Assembly: GCA_964573475.1 (NCBI GenBank)
Contig: CAZNJT010000001.1
Coordinates: forward strand, 1 to 48,554
Origin: CAVZKK01 sp964573475
GTDB taxonomy: Archaea > Thermoproteota > Bathyarchaeia > Bathyarchaeales > Bathycorpusculaceae
Length of the DNA stretch: 48,554 bases
Direction of reading: 5' to 3'
The notes under the pieces were generated by a model that had not been told where the DNA came from, searched no databases, and saw only the letters and a program-made list of their open reading frames with translations. This document shows, piece by piece, positions 17,179-23,658 of this stretch (positions are counted from its first letter, which is position 1; each line of letters starts with the position of its first letter). A program made the position numbers and the translations under genes.

Positions 17179-17832
17179 ATGAAAGCGAAGATTGCTGTTG
17201 CGACTGTTTCAGGAAAAGCCTACTACTTAATTGTCAACGAGTTGAAAAGGAAGAATATACCTTTCATAAGCTTAACTCCAAATGATATTATCCCCATAGA
17301 AATTAGAGTTGTCATAACCACAAAAGAGGAGCAACATCTAATAAATCATGAAAAAATTCTGGTGTACCATGACGGAGTAGAACCAGAGGCATTGATAAAT
17401 GAAGCATTACAAATTATTCAAGGAAAGGAATATTATGAAAAAATCGTTATAGGCGTAGACCCTGGTGAAGTTTTTGGAGTGGCAGTTCTGGCCGATGGAA
17501 AAGTCATTGAAACAGGAAACTGTTTTAGCGTTGAAGAAACATTAGAAAAAATAAAGAAAATCCTGAGGAACCTTGAGAAAATCCCAATAACCTCGGTTTC
17601 AGTAAAAGTTGGCAACGGAGTCCCTGCATATAAAGAAAACCTTTTACTGGTTCTGGATAATGCACTACCTTCAAATGTAATGTTAGAAAGTGTGAGCGAA
17701 GCCGGAACAAACCGTTACTTAAGTGAAACTAAGCATAGAAGAGGTTTGAGAGATATTGTCTCAGCTATAAGAATAGCTGGAAGAAATGGGCAAACATTTC
17801 CAAGGAGGAAAACAAATGATTCAAACAGTTGA
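17179..17832 (+). CDS. Predicted RNase H-fold (RuvC/YqgF-like) nuclease, family unassigned
   Basis: A 217-residue protein in two parts. Residues 1-85 form an alpha/beta N-terminal region (VATVSGKAYYLIVNELKRK). Residues 88-205 carry RuvC/YqgF-like landmarks: strand 1 VIGVDPGEVFGVAV with Asp94, Glu170 and Glu174 in LESVSEAGTN, and the closing helix RGLRDIVSAIRIAG with Asp192. These positions match the acidic triad or tetrad of RNase H-like nucleases, so activity on structured DNA or RNA is plausible. The gene overlaps the next gene (Clp1/Grc3-type kinase) by 17 bp, so the two products are probably made together. I cannot assign a named family. Confidence 0.65.
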   Translation: MKAKIAVATVSGKAYYLIVNELKRKNIPFISLTPNDIIPIEIRVVITTKEEQHLINHEKILVYHDGVEPEALINEALQIIQGKEYYEKIVIGVDPGEVFGVAVLADGKVIETGNCFSVEETLEKIKKILRNLEKIPITSVSVKVGNGVPAYKENLLLVLDNALPSNVMLESVSEAGTNRYLSETKHRRGLRDIVSAIRIAGRNGQTFPRRKTNDSNS

Positions 17833-19099
17833 AAATGGTAAAACTCTGTTAGTTGACGGCCCAGCCTCTGTCATTGTGACTTCAGGTAAGGTGGAGGTGT
17901 TTGGCTCCATAATGGGCAACACAAGAAAAGTTGTGATACGTGAGGGTAAAAGATTACCTTTTGCAGTAGAAGAAAAAGCGACTTTAAACATTTCGTTAGG
18001 AGAAAATGCCATTGTAGAAGAAGTTGATGGCAACACTATTCCAACATCGTGGATTAAATCATTTGAAGAACTTCTGAAAATTCAAGCGAAGCCTGTCACC
18101 GCAATAGTGCTGGGCACAGTTGATTCTGGAAAAACGAGTTTCTGCACATACTTAATAAACAAACTGCTACGTGAAAAAAAGAAAGTTGCAATTTTAGATG
18201 GAGACTTAGGTCAATCCGACATAGGACCACCGTGCACAGTTGCCTATAACTTCGTAACGAAGCCCATAACGGACTTATTTAATCTGGAAGCAAAAAATGC
18301 TTTCTTTGTTGGCGTCACTTCGCCAAGCATCGCCATCAACAAAGTAATTGAAGGCTTAACATCGCTAAAAAGAGAAATTTCAAGCAGTAATCCAGATTTT
18401 ATTGTTATAAATACTGACGGTTGGGTTGAGGGAGAAGAGGCTGTTAATTATAAGGTTCAGCTCATTGAGGAACTTAACCCGGACATAATTTTCTGCATTC
18501 AACAAAAAGACGAATTGACACCCTTCTTAAATGCCCTCGAAAAGTTCGTGAAGGTTGTTGCTGATTCTCCTTCAGCTATAAAACAAAGAAGTAGAGAAAA
18601 ACGCAGAAGCTTACGGGAACTTGGATATATGAAATATTTGAGAAATGCAAAAGTGCAATCTCTTCCGCTAAACTGGTTAAAAATTGAAGAAAACGAACTA
18701 TTTGGCTTAAGCGGATCACGTGAGAACACTAGACAGGCAAGGAAAATCTATGAACTTCTAGGAATGAAACCACTGCACCTTGCGGAACTAAAGGATAGAA
18801 TTTGCATAGTTATTGGTAGAAGACGCTGGATTAACGAAGACAACATAAAAAAGGTTGAAGAATTCGCGAAGAAGAAAATGGTTGTGATTCGGAAGGGCGA
18901 AGAGGAAGACGTACTCATAGCTTTGTATAATGTCGAGAGAAAATTCCTAGGCATAGGCGTTTTAAAAGAGGTCGATTACTCAAGAAAAACTCTGAAGATT
19001 TTAACTCCCGTTGCGAAAGAAATTTCAATAGTTGCTCTAGGAAAAGTTAAACTGGACAAAAACCTAAAAGAAATTCCGGCTTTTACAGAAGAAAACTAA
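17816..19099 (+). CDS. Clp1/Grc3-type polynucleotide 5'-kinase
   Basis: The product phosphorylates 5'-hydroxyl ends of RNA and often DNA. It has an N-terminal beta domain (about 1-85), a P-loop ATPase domain with GTVDSGKTS (about residues 100-108), a Walker-B-like ILDGDLGQSDIGPP that is diagnostic for the Clp1/Grc3 kinase group, and a C-terminal beta domain after about residue 325. The ATG at 17816 follows AAGGAGGA at good spacing and starts at MIQTVENGKTLLV, so the protein has 427 residues. Coupling to a predicted nuclease upstream recalls eukaryotic nuclease-kinase pairs such as Las1-Grc3. A role in tRNA, rRNA or DNA end repair is inference. Confidence 0.85.
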   Translation: MIQTVENGKTLLVDGPASVIVTSGKVEVFGSIMGNTRKVVIREGKRLPFAVEEKATLNISLGENAIVEEVDGNTIPTSWIKSFEELLKIQAKPVTAIVLGTVDSGKTSFCTYLINKLLREKKKVAILDGDLGQSDIGPPCTVAYNFVTKPITDLFNLEAKNAFFVGVTSPSIAINKVIEGLTSLKREISSSNPDFIVINTDGWVEGEEAVNYKVQLIEELNPDIIFCIQQKDELTPFLNALEKFVKVVADSPSAIKQRSREKRRSLRELGYMKYLRNAKVQSLPLNWLKIEENELFGLSGSRENTRQARKIYELLGMKPLHLAELKDRICIVIGRRRWINEDNIKKVEEFAKKKMVVIRKGEEEDVLIALYNVERKFLGIGVLKEVDYSRKTLKILTPVAKEISIVALGKVKLDKNLKEIPAFTEEN

Positions 19100-19175
19100 T
19101 CGGAGTTCGCAACAATTAGAAAACTTTTTTGAAGAAATGCAAAGTCAAAAATGTTTGTCCAACTCTCATTTTACC

Positions 19176-19856
19176 TCACAACTGCTTTGATGGACAAAGC
19201 ATGTTTACTGGACATTGCTTACATAAGGGATTTCTAGCTCTGCAATACTTTCTACCGAGTAAAATCAGCAAAACATGAACTGCTAAATAGTCTTTTGGGT
19301 TGTAAAGTGATTGAAGGCGTTTACGGATAGTTTCATAGTCTCCGTTTGCAGGCGCTAAACCTAACCGTTTTGCTACACGATTGACGTGAGTGTCCACTGG
19401 GATTGTTGGTTTTTCTGAACAAAAAAGCAAGACGACATCGGCTGTTTTTGGTCCGACTCCCGAAAGCTGTAGAAGTGTTTTTCTTGCTTCTTCGAAGGGC
19501 AACGACAAAATTGGTTTTAGATTGCCGTGGAATTTTTCAAGGATTATTTTTGAGGTTTGTTTTATTGCTTTAGCTTTACTTCTATACAAGCCAGCCACTT
19601 TCAAGCATTCTTCAATTTGGCTTATTTCGGCATTCGCCAATACTTCGGACGTTATTTCGAATCGCTTCGATAAGTTTTCGAAGGCTTTTGCCGTGTTTCT
19701 GCCAGCGGTGTTTTGCGAAATTATTGTTACGATTAATGTTTTAAATGGATCTCTGTTTGAGGTCGTCCATTCTGGCATTGTGAAGGTTTTTCGGAGGATT
19801 TGCAGAATTTTTTCTGCATGGTTTTCAGCCATTTGTTGCATCGCCTTTGAAAACAA
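19176..19856 (-). CDS. nth: Endonuclease III-type DNA glycosylase/AP lyase
   Basis: Base-excision repair enzyme for oxidised pyrimidines. The helix-hairpin-helix is LSGVGPKTADVVLL with the catalytic Lys137, followed by PVDTHVNRVAKRLGL with Asp155. The [4Fe-4S] loop is complete at the C-terminus: Cys205, Cys212, Cys215 and Cys221, spacing X6-X2-X5. Length 226 residues fits the family. ATG codons at residues 1, 6 and 9 are all possible starts. It is transcribed divergently from the PAC4-like gene, with only 47 bp between them. The presence of Lys137 argues for the bifunctional glycosylase/lyase rather than a MutY-type enzyme. Confidence 0.93.
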   Translation of the reverse strand: MFSKAMQQMAENHAEKILQILRKTFTMPEWTTSNRDPFKTLIVTIISQNTAGRNTAKAFENLSKRFEITSEVLANAEISQIEECLKVAGLYRSKAKAIKQTSKIILEKFHGNLKPILSLPFEEARKTLLQLSGVGPKTADVVLLFCSEKPTIPVDTHVNRVAKRLGLAPANGDYETIRKRLQSLYNPKDYLAVHVLLILLGRKYCRARNPLCKQCPVNMLCPSKQL

Positions 19857-19876
19857 TAAATAGTGAATGCATGAAG

Positions 19877-19885
19877 CTATAAATA
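19877..19885 (+). promoter_or_regulatory. TATA-like element of the PAC4-like/ubiD operon
   Basis: CTATAAATA lies 19-27 bp before the ATG at 19904, which suggests a leaderless or nearly leaderless transcript. Confidence 0.5.
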
Positions 19886-19903
19886 GGCAATGGAGACTTC
19901 AAT

Positions 19904-20275
19904 ATGGAACGCGCAAAGATTGTTAAAGACGAGATAATTGAGCAAAACGTGCGTTTTCTAGCAGTGTACATGGAAACAAAGAACGCGTGTTTAATTCTAC
20001 TCAGCGAAAACGAAGACAAACTTGGAACGCTGGCAATTGCTGTCCCAAAACCAAGAGATTTGATAGGGCCAGCTTCATCGTCCATTCTTTTGGGTGATAA
20101 GAATGCAATTTCAGCCCGCATGTTCGCTGAGTATTTGGCTTCGAGAAAAGGAAAAATAGCGTTAGTTTCCATTTATTTGGAAACAATCGACGAAATGCGA
20201 GCTCAATCAATTCTTATGAGGTTAATTGAAAAAGTTGTCCACAGAGAACTGGAAAAAGAGGGAACAACCGCATGA
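19904..20275 (+). CDS. PAC4-like proteasome assembly chaperone homologue (proposed)
   Basis: A 123-residue alpha/beta protein. The middle reads LGTLAIAVPKPRD, then SSSILLGDK, a Ser/Ala-rich AISARMFAEYLASRKGK, and LVSIYLET, followed by an amphipathic C-terminal helix ending RLIEKVVHREL. This order closely parallels human PSMG4/PAC4, whose equivalent segments are LRNLAVAMCSRYD, STSLLGDT, STGLAQRLARKTNK and FVSYNLQ. Length also agrees. The comparison is from memory and needs a profile search. The family role would be assembly of the 20S proteasome alpha ring in the cytoplasm. The stop overlaps the ubiD start as ATGA, so translation is coupled. No proteasome gene is in the window. Confidence 0.55.
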   Translation: MERAKIVKDEIIEQNVRFLAVYMETKNACLILLSENEDKLGTLAIAVPKPRDLIGPASSSILLGDKNAISARMFAEYLASRKGKIALVSIYLETIDEMRAQSILMRLIEKVVHRELEKEGTTA

Positions 20276-21609
20276 GCCTTAGAGAGTTTCTTAAACAAAT
20301 GGAAACAAGAAAAGAAATTTTGCATATAAAAGATGAAGTGTCCACACGTTTTGAAATTCCATTCATCATGAAGAGTTTTGAGAACCAAGGTTCGGTTCTC
20401 ATGTTTGAAAATGTAAAAGATTACGAAACAAAGGTTGTTGCCAACGTTTGTGGAACTCGGAAGAGAATTTGTGCAGCGCTTAATGTTGATCGTGATAGAC
20501 TTTATCGAAGGTTGACAGAAGCTTGGCGTTCACCAAGAAAGCCAAAAATTGTTGAGGATGGCGCGGTGAAGGAAATTGTTGAAAATGACTTGTCTAGGAT
20601 TCCAGTTTTAACACATTTTGAAAGGGATGCTGGTCCATACATCACTTCGGCAGTTGTATATGCAAGAAGCATTAATGGAAAAGTTGAGAACGTTTCGGTG
20701 CATCGCCTTCAAGTTTTAGACAAGAAGCATTTAGCAATTCGTTTGGTTCCGCGTCATCTTTTCAAATTGTGGCAAGTGGCAAAGGAATCTGGTAAAGACT
20801 TGGAAGTATCAATTTCTATTGGTGTTCCCCCGGCAATTATGCTGGCGGCCTCTTCACCTGTTCCCTTTGGCGTTAATGAATTTGAAGTGGCAAACGCTTT
20901 GATGGATAATGATCTCCGCTTAATTAAGTGTGAAAATGCAGATGCTTACGTTCCTGCAGAGGCTGAATTAGTTTTGGAAGGCAAAATCTCTGCGACAAAG
21001 GAAGTCGTTGAAGGACCCTTCGTAGATATAACTGGAACTTACGACATTGAAAGAAAACAGCCCGTCGTCGAAGTTGTAGGGGTTATGCACAGGAAAGATT
21101 ATGTTTATCAGGCGCTTTTGCCTTCTGGAGCTGAACATAGGCTTCTGATGGGTTTGCCGCATGAAGTTTTGATTTGGGATGCTGTTTCAAGGATTGTGCC
21201 CAAAGTCTATGCGGTTAACCTTTCTGTTGGTGGAAGCGGATGGCTTCACGCCATAATATCCATTGAAAAACAGCTTGACGGCGACGGGAAAAATGCTTTG
21301 TTGGCTGCTTTTGCGGCACACCCAAGCTTAAAACATGCTGTAGTTGTGGATTCTGACATTGACGTGTTTAATGTTTCTGATGTTGAATGGGCTATTGCAA
21401 CCCGTTTCCAAGCCAGCGAAGACCTACTTGTTATAAAGAATGTGCGTGGCTCGACGTTAGATTCTTCTGCCGATCAGGAGACAGGCTTAACAACTAAAAT
21501 GGGTGTTGATGCGACTAGACCATTTACCAAGCCTAAGGAAAAGTTTGATAGAGCAAAAATCCCGGCTAGTAGACGCGTCGATACACTTGTTCATAAGTTG
21601 ACGAGGTAG
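20272..21609 (+). CDS. UbiD-family decarboxylase, possibly anhydromevalonate-phosphate decarboxylase
   Basis: A prenylated-FMN-dependent decarboxylase, 445 residues, typical for archaeal UbiD proteins. Family blocks: NVSVHRLQVLDKKHLAIRLV, the SIGVPPAIMLAASSPVPFG segment, GPFVDITGTYDIE with conserved acidic residues, LLMGLPHEVLIW and VVVDSDIDVFNVSDVEWA. Archaea lacking the classical mevalonate kinase route use a UbiD enzyme to decarboxylate trans-anhydromevalonate 5-phosphate, and a single housekeeping UbiD is a good candidate for that step. Aromatic acid decarboxylation is the alternative. The UbiX partner and the aconitase-like dehydratase are not in this window. Coupled by ATGA to the PAC4-like gene. 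Confidence 0.85.
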   Translation: MSLREFLKQMETRKEILHIKDEVSTRFEIPFIMKSFENQGSVLMFENVKDYETKVVANVCGTRKRICAALNVDRDRLYRRLTEAWRSPRKPKIVEDGAVKEIVENDLSRIPVLTHFERDAGPYITSAVVYARSINGKVENVSVHRLQVLDKKHLAIRLVPRHLFKLWQVAKESGKDLEVSISIGVPPAIMLAASSPVPFGVNEFEVANALMDNDLRLIKCENADAYVPAEAELVLEGKISATKEVVEGPFVDITGTYDIERKQPVVEVVGVMHRKDYVYQALLPSGAEHRLLMGLPHEVLIWDAVSRIVPKVYAVNLSVGGSGWLHAIISIEKQLDGDGKNALLAAFAAHPSLKHAVVVDSDIDVFNVSDVEWAIATRFQASEDLLVIKNVRGSTLDSSADQETGLTTKMGVDATRPFTKPKEKFDRAKIPASRRVDTLVHKLTR

Positions 21610-21635
21610 TGAGACACGGAATTTCTGCACACCAA

Positions 21636-21644
21636 TTTATATAT
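21636..21644 (+). promoter_or_regulatory. TATA-like element of the CBS-domain gene
   Basis: TTTATATAT, 27 bp before the GTG at 21671: a good archaeal TATA box at leaderless spacing. Confidence 0.55.
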
Positions 21645-21670
21645 GAGGCTTTAAGACAATAGAGAAACTG

Positions 21671-22168
21671 GTGGCTTTGTTGTCAGATAAGAAAAGGGAT
21701 GAAAGCGGCACGTCGCTAAAAGTTGAGGATGCTATGGTAAAAGAAGTAATGACTATAGATGACAATGCAACGGTTAAAGAGGCAGCCGAGATCATGAACA
21801 AGTTTGAGATAGGCTGCTTGATTGCTGTTAGGAAAGGAAAAGCCATGGGCATAATAACTGAAAGAGACCTCTTAAAAAGGGTGGTTGCAGAAGCGAAGGA
21901 TGCAACAAAAACTAAAGTTAAGGAAATTATGTCTAGTCCATTGGTTGTTGTTGAACCTAGCATGGATTTGGAAGAAGCTGTGAGATTAATGTTTCAGATG
22001 AAGATTAAGAAGTTGCCAGTGGTCGACGGAAAACGTCTTGTGGGTTTGGTGACGTTAACTGATATAGCTCGTTTTCAGCCCCAGATGATAAAGATTTTGA
22101 AACAACTTGCTATAAGGCAAGCTGCGCCAAAAAGCATGAAAAAAGTCATAGACTATTACGTTGTTTAA
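21671..22168 (+). CDS. Two-CBS-domain protein
   Basis: Tandem CBS (Bateman) modules that normally bind adenine nucleotides. CBS1 covers roughly residues 18-75 (KEVMTIDDNATVKEAAEIM ... GIITERDLLKRVV) and CBS2 roughly 83-140 (IMSSPLVVVEPSMDLEEAVR ... LVGLVTLTDIARFQ). Nothing else is fused apart from a short lysine-rich N-terminus and a C-terminal helix. Start GTG at 21671 gives 165 residues; TTG at 21680 is also possible. It may sense energy status and act on an unknown partner. It lies just before the signalling island, but no overlap links it to that set. Confidence 0.85.
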   Translation: MALLSDKKRDESGTSLKVEDAMVKEVMTIDDNATVKEAAEIMNKFEIGCLIAVRKGKAMGIITERDLLKRVVAEAKDATKTKVKEIMSSPLVVVEPSMDLEEAVRLMFQMKIKKLPVVDGKRLVGLVTLTDIARFQPQMIKILKQLAIRQAAPKSMKKVIDYYVV

Positions 22169-22351
22169 TAAAATGTAGCAGTTGCGGTTTTAGTTTCTTT
22201 TCTGGTTTATGTGCGCCATGAAAAGGGTAGTGGGTGTTCTGATTTCGAATCCGTATTAGCGATATGAATAATTCTAATTTGCGTTTCATAAGAGATTTAT
22301 TTTGTCTCGTTAGCCTTTTAGTAAAGCCTTTAACTTAACGGTTTGGTGCTG

Positions 22352-22750
22352 ATGGCCCTCAAAAAATTTGATGACACTTTGCTGAATGCGGTTGACTTTA
22401 CATTTAACTCCCTTGGGAGATCTTGCAAGCAGGCTTTGTATTTCCATCTGAAAAAAACCTTTCATGTAGGTAGAGGAGAAATTCCAGAGAAAGTTGAAGA
22501 ATTTGATAATGCCCTAAAGTTGATTTTCAAGGATGGTGCGATTTTTTTGGAGAGGCTGATTTTGGATGAACTGTGCGAAGGTTTGGAAGTCAAGTTTGAG
22601 GAAAAAAATGTGCTTAATTTTGATGAAGCTGTCTCAAAGATCAGGAGCATGGCTTTGGAGAGGGAATCCTTGTTGATGGTTTCAGATTTCGGAGAAGTTA
22701 GCGTAGTTAAAAGTAAACGAGGAGGTGAAAAGTTTGACTCAGGGAGCTAG
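22352..22750 (+). CDS. NitrOD5-like domain protein
   Basis: About 132 residues. The N-terminal 75 residues (LNAVDFTFNSLGRSCKQALY, then a basic turn, IPEKVEEFDNALKLIFKDGA) match the pattern of NitrOD5, an output domain described from Thaumarchaeota signalling proteins: helix, LG...K.A.Y.hL, I.....F...L..IFG.GA..lE. The remainder is a small alpha/beta tail. The ATG at 22352 is taken instead of the TTG at 22343. The 3' end overlaps the start of the next gene, a receiver protein, so output domain and receiver are made as separate but coupled products. How the domain acts is unknown. Confidence 0.6.
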   Translation: MALKKFDDTLLNAVDFTFNSLGRSCKQALYFHLKKTFHVGRGEIPEKVEEFDNALKLIFKDGAIFLERLILDELCEGLEVKFEEKNVLNFDEAVSKIRSMALERESLLMVSDFGEVSVVKSKRGGEKFDSGS

Positions 22751-23204
22751 TGTGCTTGCTGTTGACGACGACGCTGGGATAAGGAAGACGCTTTCGAAGA
22801 TTCTTGAGAAGGAGGGCTACTTGGTGGAAACTGTGGAGAATGGCCAGCAAGCGATTGAGGCGTCTAATGAGCGGTTTTTCAATGTTGCTCTCATTGATAT
22901 TCGATTGCCAGACATGGAGGGAACTAGACTTTTGGAGAGACTGAAGGAGTCCGAGCCTAAAATGGTCAAGATAATTATTACGGGTTATGCGTCTTTGCAA
23001 AATGCTATCGAGGCTGTAAATAAAGGTGCAGATGGATATGTGTTGAAACCGTTTGATGCTACCGAGTTGTTGGCGATGATCGAGAAACATTTGGAGAAGC
23101 AGAGGGAAAGCATGAAATACGGTGAGAAAAAGGTTACTGAATTCATAGAAACGCGGGTGAAACAGATTGAACTTGAAAAACAGCAGAAGAAGAGAACTCG
23201 CTAG
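22734..23204 (+). CDS. Single-domain response regulator (CheY-like receiver)
   Basis: A receiver domain with acidic pocket VDDD near the N-terminus, phospho-acceptor aspartate in VALIDIRLPDMEGT (Asp55 from the TTG start), the Thr/Ser switch in KIIITGYASLQNA, and Lys in YVLKPFDATE. A 35-residue charged helix (KKVTEFIETRVKQIELEKQQ) follows instead of an output domain. The TTG at 22734 is chosen because GGAGGTGA precedes it at normal spacing; GTG 22725 would lie inside that site. Its receiver and tail are strikingly like those of the receiver-TrmB protein at 26928, which suggests a paralogue and possibly the same kinase partner. Confidence 0.88.
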   Translation: MTQGASVLAVDDDAGIRKTLSKILEKEGYLVETVENGQQAIEASNERFFNVALIDIRLPDMEGTRLLERLKESEPKMVKIIITGYASLQNAIEAVNKGADGYVLKPFDATELLAMIEKHLEKQRESMKYGEKKVTEFIETRVKQIELEKQQKKRTR

Positions 23205-23226
23205 TGTGGTTCGATGCTGTTCAACT

Positions 23227-23556
23227 CTAAAGTTCTGAAAAAACAGAGGAAAATACTGCATGGATGTGATTCCTTGTGATGCTAATCTCTCTGAGTAACT
23301 CTTCACCCCGATTTGTCAGTTTATATATTCGTTTTCCTTGGTTTGTGTTTCCTTTTATGAGGTTTTTTCTTTCCAGTGAGTATAGTAAGGAGTATACTGC
23401 GCCGGGGCTTGGTAGCATGTGGAATTTTTTGTGGAGATATTTGATTACGTCGTATCCGCTCATGGGGTGGTTGTTTTTTAGGTGTTTGAGAATTATTATA
23501 TCCATGAAGTTTTGGATTATTCTTCGATTGAGGGTGTATGCTGTTTTGGATTCCAA
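23227..23556 (-). CDS. PadR-family transcriptional repressor
   Basis: Winged-helix regulator, 109 residues. PadR hallmarks: FMDIIILKHLKNNHPMSGYD (helix 1-2), the FHMLPSPGAVYSLLYSLERK recognition region with the PSPG.VY turn, and the wing NQGKRIYKLTNRGEELL. It is a short PadR-s2-like form with a single C-terminal helix for dimerisation. It lies convergent to the single receiver gene (22 bp between stops) and divergent from the large histidine kinase gene. The shared 102-bp space contains an inverted repeat that may be its operator, so it could repress both itself and the kinase operon. Confidence 0.9.
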   Translation of the reverse strand: MESKTAYTLNRRIIQNFMDIIILKHLKNNHPMSGYDVIKYLHKKFHMLPSPGAVYSLLYSLERKNLIKGNTNQGKRIYKLTNRGEELLREISITRNHIHAVFSSVFSEL

Positions 23557-23601
23557 GGTAAAAACCGTTTCGAAATGTATATATGTTCTAGAATATAACT
23601 C

Positions 23602-23631
23602 TATGTGTTTGTGACGTTACAGTTACACATA
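23602..23631. promoter_or_regulatory. Candidate PadR operator in the padR/kinase divergent promoter
   Basis: TATGTGT (23602-23608) and ACACATA (23625-23631) form a perfect 7-bp inverted repeat with a 16-bp spacer, similar in style to the ATGT-N8-ACAT-type dyads bound by PadR proteins, though wider. A TTCTAGAA palindrome lies at 23586-23593 with TATA-like DNA on both sides. Position between two divergent genes supports a regulatory role. Binding is inference. Confidence 0.45.
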
Positions 23632-23658
23632 ATATGAAGGTATATCTGAGGTGAACAT

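Noticed and set aside
22230..22260. TTCGAATCC, a T-loop-like motif suggesting a tRNA
   Set aside because: The flanking bases do not form a T stem and no acceptor or anticodon arm can be drawn in the intergenic space.
22707..23306. Minus-strand reading frame of 199 codons
   Set aside because: It is antisense to the response regulator gene with all its receiver motifs, and its translation is low in recognisable structure.
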